A stretch of DNA of 64,000 nt from Pasteurellaceae bacterium (lineage in GTDB: Bacteria > Pseudomonadota > Gammaproteobacteria > Enterobacterales > Pasteurellaceae): positions 97,371 through 161,370 of the forward strand of contig JAUNAB010000002.1 in assembly GCA_030527795.1 (NCBI GenBank), written 5' to 3'. Of the stretch, positions 1 to 7,628 are shown piece by piece (position 1 is the first letter of the stretch; each line of letters begins with the position of its first letter). Below the pieces are notes generated by a model, which saw only the letters and a program-made list of their open reading frames with translations, was not told where the DNA came from and made no database searches. The position numbers and the translations under genes were made by a program.

Positions 1-2
1 AT

Positions 3-86
3 TCTGCCATCGGTCGTTTACGTGGACTCGCGGAATTCCGCGGTTTAGAACTGGGGATTAAAAAAGCTTTTTTTGATAATAAATAA
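3..86 (+). CDS. C-terminal end of an unidentified protein (5' end outside window)
   Basis: An open frame runs from the left edge to a TAA at 84-86 and encodes the last 27 residues (ending in AFFDNK). A perfect hairpin terminator follows immediately, which supports this being the real end of a plus-strand gene. I do not recognise the family from so short a tail. An ACCGCGGT-like uptake core lies inside it at about 38. Confidence 0.5.
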   Translation, partial: SAIGRLRGLAEFRGLELGIKKAFFDNK

Positions 87-90
87 AATC

Positions 91-116
91 AGTGTCGCCA
101 TTGGGCGACACTTTTT
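91..116 (+). terminator. Rho-independent terminator of the left-edge gene
   Basis: A 9-bp perfect stem (AGTGTCGCC paired with GGCGACACT) with an ATTG loop is followed by a T-run at 112-116. It separates the left-edge gene from trmN. Confidence 0.8.
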
Positions 117-237
117 ATTGCCTACGTTTCCAATTATTTTTTCATATCCATAGCCAAGCCACTCGCATTTCAAATATAATGCCCAAATTCATCGGCTTCC
201 GCTTTTGACCGCGGACAAAATTCCGCACATTTTGACT

Positions 238-942
238 ATGGCAAATCATTTCTTTCAATTTAAACAATTTCGCATACAACAACAAAACTGTGCAATGAAA
301 GTTGGCACGGATAGCATTTTGCTCGGCGCTTGGGTCAATGTAAGTCAAACAACACGCATTTTGGATCTCGGTACAGGCACGGGGTTACTCGCTCTAATGC
401 TCGCACAGCGTACCGCCCAAGCTCAAATTATTGGGGTTGAAATTGATCCGCTAGCAGCCAAACAAGCTCAAGATAATGTCGCCAACTCGCCTTGGGCGTA
501 TCGCATTCGTATTGTTAGATCGGATATCGCACAATTCGCACAGCAACATCGTCAACGCTTTGACTGTATTGTCGCGAATCCGCCCTACTTTAATCAAGGC
601 GTAGATTGTCGTAATGATGCACGTAATACCGCACGCTATCTCGCTTCGCAAACCCATTTAGATTGGTTAAATATTGCATATTCTTGTTTAACTGAACAAG
701 GGCATATCCATTTTGTTTTACCCGTTGAACAAGGCGAATGGCTAAAACAACACAGCCCCCTGCCCTGTGTGGCACAATGCCTTATCCGCAGTAAACAGGC
801 TAAACCGCCAAACCGCATTCTACTGTGTTTTAGCCCACAAGCAATGCCGTGCGAACAAACTGAACTCATTATTCATCAACCCGATAACCAATACACCGCC
901 GAATTTAAACAGCGTACTCAAGCCTTTTATCTCAATTTCTAA
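238..942 (+). CDS. trmN: tRNA1(Val) (adenine37-N6)-methyltransferase TrmN/YfiC
   Basis: SAM-dependent methyltransferase that makes m6A37 in tRNA-Val. The 234-residue product has the family N-terminal signature FKQF...CAMKVGTDSILLGAW, a SAM-binding motif I (LDLGTGTGLLAL) and the catalytic N-P-P-Y motif (VANPPYF). I chose ATG 238 (MANHFFQFKQF), because homologues begin a few residues before FKQF. An upstream in-frame TTG at 205 lies inside an uptake-sequence core and has no Shine-Dalgarno; ATG 238 also has no strong one. The gene stands alone and is followed by a paired uptake-sequence element. Confidence 0.92.
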   Translation: MANHFFQFKQFRIQQQNCAMKVGTDSILLGAWVNVSQTTRILDLGTGTGLLALMLAQRTAQAQIIGVEIDPLAAKQAQDNVANSPWAYRIRIVRSDIAQFAQQHRQRFDCIVANPPYFNQGVDCRNDARNTARYLASQTHLDWLNIAYSCLTEQGHIHFVLPVEQGEWLKQHSPLPCVAQCLIRSKQAKPPNRILLCFSPQAMPCEQTELIIHQPDNQYTAEFKQRTQAFYLNF

Positions 943-948
943 TCCAAT

Positions 949-986
949 ACCGCGGTCAAAAATTTAAGTGTTTTTTTGACCGCGGA
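949..986. repeat. Inverted pair of ACCGCGGT uptake-type cores; likely trmN terminator
   Basis: Two oppositely oriented cores (ACCGCGGTCAAA and TTTGACCGCGG) are separated by 22 bases containing TTTAAGTG and a T-tract. They can form a long GC-capped hairpin seven bases after the trmN stop. The same architecture recurs at about sixteen other places in the window. Confidence 0.8.
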
Positions 987-1163
987 TTTAGCATTTTAAT
1001 CAGATTCAATGCGAGTAAATCCAATTAATGCTATATTCACTCCACTGAAAAAACTTAATAAAAAAACGTATAATTTTCTAGAATATAGATTAGATCACAT
1101 TAAATTTATAAAACATTATGTATTATGCAAGATGATAGTTTTGACAACTAAGAAGGAAAAACC

Positions 1164-1262
1164 ATGAAAGAGTTACAAGTTCCATAATTATCCATGATCC
1201 AAGGTAGAACTTTCAATTTTGCTGGAGGCGTAAAAAGTCGTTGGGGTAGTTATGTTTTCTAA
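1164..1262 (+). pseudogene. Broken bacteriocin-like (GG-leader-like) small peptide gene
   Basis: ATG 1164 sits behind a good Shine-Dalgarno (AGAAGGA at 1151-1157). The frame reads MKELQVP, then an in-frame TAA at 1185-1187, then LSMIQGRTFNFAGG and a short Arg/Trp/Tyr tail ending YVF before TAA 1260-1262. The pattern M-K/R-E-L...L..I.G followed by a Gly-rich tail resembles class II bacteriocin or microcin precursors with double-glycine-type leaders. With a sense codon in place of the TAA the product would be 32 residues. Its end overlaps the start of the lipoprotein ORF at 1252. No peptidase-transporter is in the window. Function is inferred only from this resemblance; alternatives are a remnant or a chance ORF. 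Confidence 0.4.
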
Positions 1263-1464
1263 GAATCTAACCTTAACAATAATATGCGTTGCATTTCCCC
1301 TAACATCCTGTGTATCTGAATCATCAAGTTCATCACGTTATGTTGATGATAATGAATTGCGGTGTATCCTTGAAGCTCATTCATCCTCCAAAGAATATTC
1401 GTTTAAAACTGATCAAGTTTTGAGTCAAATCAGATATCAAAGGTGTAAGAGAAAATACTTTTAA
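1252..1464 (+). CDS. Small putative lipoprotein, family not recognised
   Basis: 70 residues. The N-terminus is a basic, hydrophobic signal ending in the lipobox LTSC, so Cys20 would be lipidated; Val at +2 suggests outer-membrane sorting. The mature part is Ser-rich then charged, with two further Cys. There is no strong Shine-Dalgarno at ATG 1252. The start lies inside the end of the broken peptide ORF, so translation may be coupled to it. I do not recognise a homologue. It could be an immunity-type partner of the upstream peptide, but that is speculation. Confidence 0.5.
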   Translation: MFSKNLTLTIICVAFPLTSCVSESSSSSRYVDDNELRCILEAHSSSKEYSFKTDQVLSQIRYQRCKRKYF

Positions 1465-1646
1465 TTTACTCTGTTAAAGCATTAATTATTAACAATGCTT
1501 TATCACTTTGTTTAGATGTGCTAATTGAATAGGTTATCCCAGTGATTTTGAAATTTATAAAAGGTAATCTTATTACTATCAATTTTTAATTGTTTTCAAT
1601 TAGACAAGTTTTGTACAACTGTTACATAATAGAGAGAAATCAATAA

Positions 1647-1683
1647 CCCGCGGTCAAAATTTCAACCGTTTTTTGACCGCGGG
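1647..1683. terminator. Uptake-core pair forming a bidirectional terminator
   Basis: A 13-bp perfect stem (CCCGCGGTCAAAA with TTTTGACCGCGGG) has an 11-base loop. It lies between the plus-strand lipoprotein gene and the end of the minus-strand ABC transporter gene, five bases from the latter's stop. The stretch 1465-1646 upstream holds nothing else I can identify. Confidence 0.75.
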
Positions 1684-1688
1684 TTTAA

Positions 1689-3470
1689 TTAAATGAACTG
1701 CCAGTTTTGCCCGTTGCTATTGAGTGTTAACTGGTGTTGATGATGGGTGGATAAGGTTGAACGATGCCCAACGCTGATGATGATTGTTTGTGGCAATGCA
1801 CTCGCTAATAGGCGATACATCGCATCTTCTAGCCCTTCGTCCATACTGGCAGTGGCTTCATCTAAAAATAGCACGTCAGGACGTTGTAATAACGCACGAG
1901 CAAACGCCAAACGCTGCTGTTCACCTAAGGATAGCACCCTTGTCCAATCGTTTTCTTGCAATAATTTATCCGCGAGATGCCCTAATTGCACTTGTTGCAA
2001 CAGCTGTTGGGTATACGCCATATCGCTCTGCTCTGGTGTAGGTTGTGGATAGTACAACGCATCAAGCAAACGCCCTTGCGGAATATAGGCTTTTTGCGGT
2101 AAAAATAGGCTATGTTCTGGGCAAGTAATATCGCCCTGAGCATAAGACCATAGTCCTGCAACAGTGCGTAATAAGGTTGTTTTCCCTGAACCAGACGGGC
2201 CTTTAATCAGCAAGGATTGCCCTTTTTCTAAACTAAAATTGAGATTGTCAATAAGCGTTTGACCCGTTGGCATTTGCACGCTTACTTGTTTAAATACCAC
2301 TTGGCTTGGATGATATTGAATATCAATATCGCCTGCTTGCTGTGCGTGATTAATAGACTGATTAAAGCCGGTTAATCGGTCAAGTGTCGCTTTATATTCA
2401 GCAAAGGAATCATACACTTCGCGAAAATAAGATAAATTAGAATGTAAACGCCCAAAAACTTGCACAGTTTGCATTAAATCGCCAAGTTTAATTTGTTTTT
2501 CAAAATATCGCCCCACTTGAATTAATAATGGGAAAACAACCGAAATTTGCGACACGATTAAATTAAATCCTGAAAATTTTAAGGTTCGGAATACAATCGC
2601 CCACATATTAGCAATGACTGAATTAAATTGCTGATAAAGCACCACTTTTTCCGCTTTTTCGCCCATATAAAATGCAATGCTTTCTGCATATTCACGAACG
2701 CGGATTAAAGAATAACGATAATTGGCGTTCAAGCGTTCATTCGCAAAACTGAGTTTAATCAAAGGTTTACCTAACCAAAATGCCACCGCTGTGGAAACGA
2801 TCACATAACCAAAAACTAAAAACACCATCATATGTGGAATTTCTATGCCAAGCAGTTGCATTGACCCTGCTAAGCCCCACAATAATAGGGTATAAGAAAT
2901 CATTGACGTTACCGAGCTAATCACGCCAGTAGAAAGAGAAAGCGATGTTTTCACATAGGATTGCACATCTTGCTGAATACGTTGATCGGGGTTATCTAAC
3001 TGATTATATACATATTGGGTTTTATAATAAGCTTGTTTATTCAGCCATTTTTCAACTAAACTTTGGTTTAGCCATTCGATCCAATTAATTGAAAAACGTT
3101 GATTTAAATAATAGCTAATTAACGCACTGGTTACCGATGATGCCGCAATAAAAGCAAAAACGATCATTTTCTGCCAAAACACCGTGGCATTGAGTTCTTG
3201 TAACGAACTGTACATTGTGTTGTACCAATTAGAATAGATTAAGCTAATCCGTACTTCAAGAATTTCAAAGCTGATAACGAGTAGAAAAAATAACAAGGGT
3301 TTAACACTGCGTTTTGGCGATAAATACCCGCCTGCCATTTCCCAAAATTGTGCAGCCCACCGTGTTGTTTTGACTAATGCCCACACTGCTAAACTAAAAA
3401 TAACCGCGGTTAATGCGAGGGTTTGCAACACCCAAAATAACGAGTCCAAAAGTTCTTTTGACCAATTCAT
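1689..3470 (-). CDS. ABC transporter, fused permease and ATPase (SbmA/BacA-YddA type, HI0036-like)
   Basis: 593-residue inner-membrane half-transporter. The N-terminal two thirds carry the SbmA/BacA-like membrane domain with about six hydrophobic segments. The C-terminal ABC domain has Walker A GPSGSGKTT (about residue 424), signature LSLGEQQRL, Walker B VLFLDEATAS and an H-loop His in GHRS. The architecture matches YddA and H. influenzae HI0036. The substrate is unknown; relatives move peptides or vitamin-like compounds. ATG 3470 is preferred to a TTG four codons upstream. It is divergent from yidE, which is also HI0036's neighbour in H. influenzae. Confidence 0.88.
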   Translation of the reverse strand: MNWSKELLDSLFWVLQTLALTAVIFSLAVWALVKTTRWAAQFWEMAGGYLSPKRSVKPLLFFLLVISFEILEVRISLIYSNWYNTMYSSLQELNATVFWQKMIVFAFIAASSVTSALISYYLNQRFSINWIEWLNQSLVEKWLNKQAYYKTQYVYNQLDNPDQRIQQDVQSYVKTSLSLSTGVISSVTSMISYTLLLWGLAGSMQLLGIEIPHMMVFLVFGYVIVSTAVAFWLGKPLIKLSFANERLNANYRYSLIRVREYAESIAFYMGEKAEKVVLYQQFNSVIANMWAIVFRTLKFSGFNLIVSQISVVFPLLIQVGRYFEKQIKLGDLMQTVQVFGRLHSNLSYFREVYDSFAEYKATLDRLTGFNQSINHAQQAGDIDIQYHPSQVVFKQVSVQMPTGQTLIDNLNFSLEKGQSLLIKGPSGSGKTTLLRTVAGLWSYAQGDITCPEHSLFLPQKAYIPQGRLLDALYYPQPTPEQSDMAYTQQLLQQVQLGHLADKLLQENDWTRVLSLGEQQRLAFARALLQRPDVLFLDEATASMDEGLEDAMYRLLASALPQTIIISVGHRSTLSTHHQHQLTLNSNGQNWQFI

Positions 3471-3674
3471 TGTTTTATCCAATCTAAAAAGAATGGCGTA
3501 TTGTTGAGTAAATCAGTCAAATTTTCAAGTAAAAATGCGTATCAGTTCTGTAAATAGTAAGAATATAGACAACACCGAGGTCAATTTTTGTATTAAATTT
3601 CATCAAGAACCGAGAAAAAGAAGAACAATTAGACTTTTCTTGATCTGCTTTCAAATATAAATGAATAAAATTGC

Positions 3675-3680
3675 TATAAT
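3675..3680 (+). promoter_or_regulatory. Candidate -10 box for yidE
   Basis: A perfect TATAAT lies 38 bases upstream of the yidE start. No good -35 hexamer is visible at the usual spacing, so this rests on the -10 match and position only. Confidence 0.35.
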
Positions 3681-3718
3681 GCTGAAAAATAGTAATCTTT
3701 ATTCGTTGGAGAAAAATT

Positions 3719-5125
3719 TTGAGTGATATTGCAGTAACAATCAGTCTGCTTTCTTTAGTCGCGGTAATTGGGCTAGGGTTCGGTTCGTTAAAAATTAAAG
3801 GCGTTGGGCTTAGTATTGGCGGCGTATTGTTTGGCGGGATTTTGGTGTCCCATTTTAACCATAAGTTTGGTTTAACCTTAGATGCACATACATTGCATTT
3901 TATCCAAGAATTTGGCTTAATCCTGTTTGTTTACAGTATCGGGATTAAAGTTGGTCCGACATTCTTTTCCTCTCTAAAAAGATCGGGATTAAAACTCAAT
4001 GGGCTAGCGGTGTTAATTGTCCTATTAAATATCATTCTCGTCATTATTTTACACAAAACGAGTAATGTTCCTTTGGATATTCTACTTGGCATTTATTCGG
4101 GAGCGGTCACCAACACACCTTCACTGAGTGCAGGTCAACAAATTCTGGCAGAACTTGGAATGCAAGGCGTCAATGAAAGTATGGGGATGTCCTATGCAGT
4201 GGCGTACCCGTTCGGAATTTGTGGCATCTTGTTAACAATGTGGCTAGTTCGGATTTTCTTTAAAATTAAAATTAAGCAAGAAGCCGCTAAATTTGAATTA
4301 GAAATCGGCGAACAAATGCAACAAACCCCAACAACACTCACGATTAAAGTGACAAATGGACACTTACATCAAGTTCAGCTACAACACGTCCCTGGGATAA
4401 AAAGCCAAAAAATGCAGTGCCTACAATTTATTCGCAACGGTGTAAGCCTTGAACCCAACCTTGAGCAACATATTCGGGTTGATGATATGCTAAAACTTCA
4501 GGGTCCATCTGATTTAATGGATCGTGCCGTTGGAATGTTGGATAACGTACAAACTAAATTGCAACAAGTGCATATGTTGCCTATTTTCTTAGGAATTGGT
4601 TTAGGCGTGTTAATGGGTTCCATTCCCTTTAGTATTCCAGGAATGCCTGCGGATCTCAAACTAGGGTTAGCTGGAGGTCCACTCGTTGTTGCCTTACTTT
4701 TGGCGCGAATTGGCAATATCGGCAAACTCAACTGGTTTATGCCACAAAGTGCTAACCTTGCTCTACGCGAACTCGGTATCGTGTTATTTTTATCAGCAGT
4801 CGGCTTAAAATCAGGTGCACATTTTATTGAAACCCTTACCCAAGGTGCAGGCCTAACTTGGATGAGCTACGGTGCGATCATCACCTTTGTGCCACTTATG
4901 ACAGTGGGGCTAATCGCACGAGCCTATTATAAAATGAATTATTTAAGTCTCTGTGGCTTACTAGCAGGTTCAATGACTGATCCCCCAGCGCTTGCATTCG
5001 CTAACGCGATTTGCCAAGACAGTGGTGCAGCGGCACTTTCCTATGCAACGGTTTATCCATTAGTAATGTTCCTCCGCATTATCTCACCACAATTACTTGC
5101 TATTTTGTTATGGGCGGGAATGTAA
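3719..5125 (+). CDS. yidE: YidE-type putative transporter, short form with a single RCK_C segment
   Basis: 468-residue polytopic protein of the AspT/YidE/YbjL family, two duplicated membrane halves joined by a cytoplasmic linker. The start is TTG 3719 ([11 protein letters not shown], matching the family N-terminus) with GGAG at 3708-3711. Halves are recognisable by [14 protein letters not shown] and [14 protein letters not shown]. coli and H. influenzae homologues are about 550 residues and carry two RCK_C (TrkA_C) domains. Here the linker from about residue 185 to 275 has room for only one, so about 85 residues are missing in frame. Membrane halves look intact, so the protein may still be functional. 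Substrate unknown. Confidence 0.85.
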   Translation: MSDIAVTISLLSLVAVIGLGFGSLKIKGVGLSIGGVLFGGILVSHFNHKFGLTLDAHTLHFIQEFGLILFVYSIGIKVGPTFFSSLKRSGLKLNGLAVLIVLLNIILVIILHKTSNVPLDILLGIYSGAVTNTPSLSAGQQILAELGMQGVNESMGMSYAVAYPFGICGILLTMWLVRIFFKIKIKQEAAKFELEIGEQMQQTPTTLTIKVTNGHLHQVQLQHVPGIKSQKMQCLQFIRNGVSLEPNLEQHIRVDDMLKLQGPSDLMDRAVGMLDNVQTKLQQVHMLPIFLGIGLGVLMGSIPFSIPGMPADLKLGLAGGPLVVALLLARIGNIGKLNWFMPQSANLALRELGIVLFLSAVGLKSGAHFIETLTQGAGLTWMSYGAIITFVPLMTVGLIARAYYKMNYLSLCGLLAGSMTDPPALAFANAICQDSGAAALSYATVYPLVMFLRIISPQLLAILLWAGM

Positions 5126-5140
5126 TAAAAGCACCTAACA

Positions 5141-5172
5141 AAAAACCGCGGTTGTTTTTGACCGCGGTTTTT
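5141..5172. terminator. Uptake-core pair, bidirectional terminator between yidE and the receptor gene
   Basis: A 12-bp perfect stem (AAAAACCGCGGT with ACCGCGGTTTTT) has an 8-base loop, the shortest loop of all the pairs here. It lies between convergent genes. Confidence 0.85.
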
Positions 5173-5183
5173 AATTATATTAA

Positions 5184-7292
5184 TTAAAATTTATAGTCTA
5201 AAGAAACATTAATATTGCGACTTGCGCCATAGTAACAATAATAATCACAGCCTGCTAAATAACGTCGGTTCCCTACATTGTCAATATTAAGTTGCATTCC
5301 AAATTTTTTATTAAACTGCTGACGAGCCATTACATCTACCACTGTTGATGAGGGTACTTGCGCACCAGAATATAAAGACCCATTTGATGTCACACTATGT
5401 CCAACATAACGAATACCAGCACCTAAAGTTAGTCCTTCTAACACATTAAAGTGGTAGGCACTTTTTAGTGCAAATGTATGTGTTGGAATAAGTTCTAAAC
5501 GTATGTTACCTGTAGATGTATCTTTATAAGCCTTAAGATAAGTATAGGCCAACGTAGCAGACCAATTTGGTGTTAAGTTTGCATCCGCTTGAACCTCAAT
5601 ACCTTTACGACGCACAAGATCTGTAGAACTTACCGTTGTCATCCCTGCTCCATCAGTTGTCGCGACTAATGCCCCTTTATCTTTTGCTTGGAAAGCAGCA
5701 ACAGAAATGGTTCCATCTAACCACGTTGGAACATATTTTACGCCAACTTCATATTGATGAGTAATATTCGGGTCATATAAACGCTGAGTTGAGCTTAATC
5801 CTACAGGTAAACGAAATGCTTCACTATAACTAATATAAGGATTTAAACCTAATGGCCCTTCATACATTAATGATGCTGAATAAGAGGTATGATTCTTTTT
5901 AACGCTCGAAGTGCTCGTATATTCATCTTGTTTAGCACGATCATGACGAGCACCTAAACCTAATACAATTTGATCAAAGAATCGGGTCTGATTTTGTACA
6001 TAAAAACCAAGTTGACGTGATTTTATATCTCTTCTTGGTGCAGAACTAACATCTTGCGTTTGGTTATAACCTGAATGATAAGCCAAAAGGTTTTCAGCAC
6101 TAGTCAAGCCAGATGGAGTATAAAGTGCATCAACTTTTTGATAACGATAATCGCTACCTATCACTAAGGTATTACTGATATTATCTCGCTTGAGATTCCA
6201 TGTTACATGATTATCTATACTATGGGATTTTGATTTGCCATCATTAAATACTACACCACGGCTTACTGTATAATTTGCATCACTTGGCGCTATAGGAGAA
6301 AAACCGCTATAAACCGATGGATAAATATAAGATCCACGATGATAATTAGTATTTTCATTATAACGATAGCTACTATTAAATTCTAAACCATTTAGGAAGT
6401 TATGTTGAAATTCATAACCGATACTATACTGTCGGTTAGTTTCAATATCATTGGTTGGATCACCAAAATTTACATCGCGGGCATAATAAGAACCATTAGG
6501 TAAGGCTTTCAATGTTCCCTCTTGTGGATAAAAATTAGAACTTGGAATACCATGATCACGTTGATAGCTAGCTAATAAGCTTAAACGTGTATGATCTGTA
6601 ATATCCCACTCTACACTTGGTGCAATATATAAAGTTTCATTTTTAGTTGAGTCCCACTCACCATCTTTTCCACTATAACTGAAAACAGTACGATACCGTA
6701 AACTCTGATCTTGGTTCATTGCACCTGTATAATCAACACCGATACCATATTGAGTCTTATTGCCCATATTAACTTTAAATAAACCTTGTCCAACATTTTC
6801 TTTATGAGCGCGTTTTGTTACATAGTTAATTAATCCACCAGATTGTGCAGCGCCAAAAGTCATTGAATCTGCACCCTTTGTTACTTCAACAGCCTCTAAA
6901 CCAAAGGTATCAATATAAGGTGTGAAAAAACCATAACTAAATGTTGGTAACCCATTAACAGACTGTGATGCTTCTGCACCACGAATACGGAACCAGTTTG
7001 TATTAGTATCATTACCATAGACTTGATTAATGAAACCTGCTTGATAACGCCCAATTTCATCGGCTTTACGAATATCTTGTTTATTTAACTCTTCTTCAGT
7101 TATCGCTACCGCAGATTTAGCTTGATGAATAGGAACTTCACCCATTCTATACATAGAACCTGAACTGATAACATCAATGGTATCGAGTTGTTCAACACTA
7201 TTTGATACATCTCCATTAACTTTATCTTGGATAGCCATTGCCGGCATTGCCATCACAAATAATATTGCTTGTGCTAAAAGTGTTCTTTTCAT
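5184..7292 (-). CDS. TonB-dependent siderophore receptor (hydroxamate type likely)
   Basis: 702-residue outer-membrane gated channel. The start MKRTLLAQAILFVMAMPAMA is a signal peptide. A plug domain follows (about residues 40-165, with RIRGAEASQSVNGLP and VEVTKGADSMTFGAAQSGGLINYVTKR), then a 22-strand-type barrel ending in an aromatic residue (VSLDYKF). The C-terminal Cys-containing segment before GASRNINVS resembles the FhuA/FhuE group. It lies directly after fhuCDB but 336 bases away, with its own Fur box, so it is probably transcribed separately. The siderophore cannot be named from sequence; ferrichrome-like or coprogen-like hydroxamates are the best guess. Confidence 0.88.
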   Translation of the reverse strand: MKRTLLAQAILFVMAMPAMAIQDKVNGDVSNSVEQLDTIDVISSGSMYRMGEVPIHQAKSAVAITEEELNKQDIRKADEIGRYQAGFINQVYGNDTNTNWFRIRGAEASQSVNGLPTFSYGFFTPYIDTFGLEAVEVTKGADSMTFGAAQSGGLINYVTKRAHKENVGQGLFKVNMGNKTQYGIGVDYTGAMNQDQSLRYRTVFSYSGKDGEWDSTKNETLYIAPSVEWDITDHTRLSLLASYQRDHGIPSSNFYPQEGTLKALPNGSYYARDVNFGDPTNDIETNRQYSIGYEFQHNFLNGLEFNSSYRYNENTNYHRGSYIYPSVYSGFSPIAPSDANYTVSRGVVFNDGKSKSHSIDNHVTWNLKRDNISNTLVIGSDYRYQKVDALYTPSGLTSAENLLAYHSGYNQTQDVSSAPRRDIKSRQLGFYVQNQTRFFDQIVLGLGARHDRAKQDEYTSTSSVKKNHTSYSASLMYEGPLGLNPYISYSEAFRLPVGLSSTQRLYDPNITHQYEVGVKYVPTWLDGTISVAAFQAKDKGALVATTDGAGMTTVSSTDLVRRKGIEVQADANLTPNWSATLAYTYLKAYKDTSTGNIRLELIPTHTFALKSAYHFNVLEGLTLGAGIRYVGHSVTSNGSLYSGAQVPSSTVVDVMARQQFNKKFGMQLNIDNVGNRRYLAGCDYYCYYGASRNINVSLDYKF

Positions 7293-7377
7293 AAATATGT
7301 TCCTTAAATGATTTTAAGCTAAGCACATCAACTTAGCCAAGTATAAATCACCATAAAATTTATGATGAAAATCAATC

Positions 7378-7408
7378 TGTTATTACGGAAATCATTTTCG
7401 TAATAACA
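7378..7408. repeat. 31-bp near-perfect palindrome upstream of the receptor gene
   Basis: Perfect 10-bp outer arms (TGTTATTACG at 7378-7387 and CGTAATAACA at 7399-7408) flank an inner AAAT-C-ATTT that continues the symmetry with one mismatch. It lies about 90 bases upstream of the receptor ATG and downstream of the Fur box. It may be an operator for an activator, or a hairpin in the 5' leader; G-U pairing would rescue the mismatch in RNA. Confidence 0.6.
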
Positions 7409-7506
7409 ACTCTGTGATAAAAATGCTTAATAAGCATTGCGCTAATTTTGAGCTTACCACAAACCTTAATATTACCTATTACATCTCAAATCCCATAAGG
7501 TATCTC

Positions 7507-7524
7507 TAATGAGAATTATCATTA
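7507..7524. promoter_or_regulatory. Candidate Fur box for the receptor gene
   Basis: TAATGAGAATTATCATTA closely follows the Fur consensus (GATAATGATAATCATTATC). It lies about 215 bases upstream of the receptor start in the fhuB-receptor gap. The position far from the start implies a long leader that would include the 31-bp palindrome. Confidence 0.65.
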
Positions 7525-7628
7525 AAGTAATGATTGAAAATCAAAGCTATTTGCATTTAGATATGCACTGGCGAATTGTCAGTTCTAATCTAAATTTTGT
7601 CAATAAAAATCTACTAAATGGTTTCAGC

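Noticed and set aside
205..237. Upstream TTG start for trmN
   Set aside because: It falls in an uptake core, has no ribosome-binding site, and adds residues not matching the family.
949..986. Paired cores as MITEs or ends of insertion sequences
   Set aside because: No transposase, no target-site duplications, short constant size and terminator-like positions favour uptake-signal pairs.
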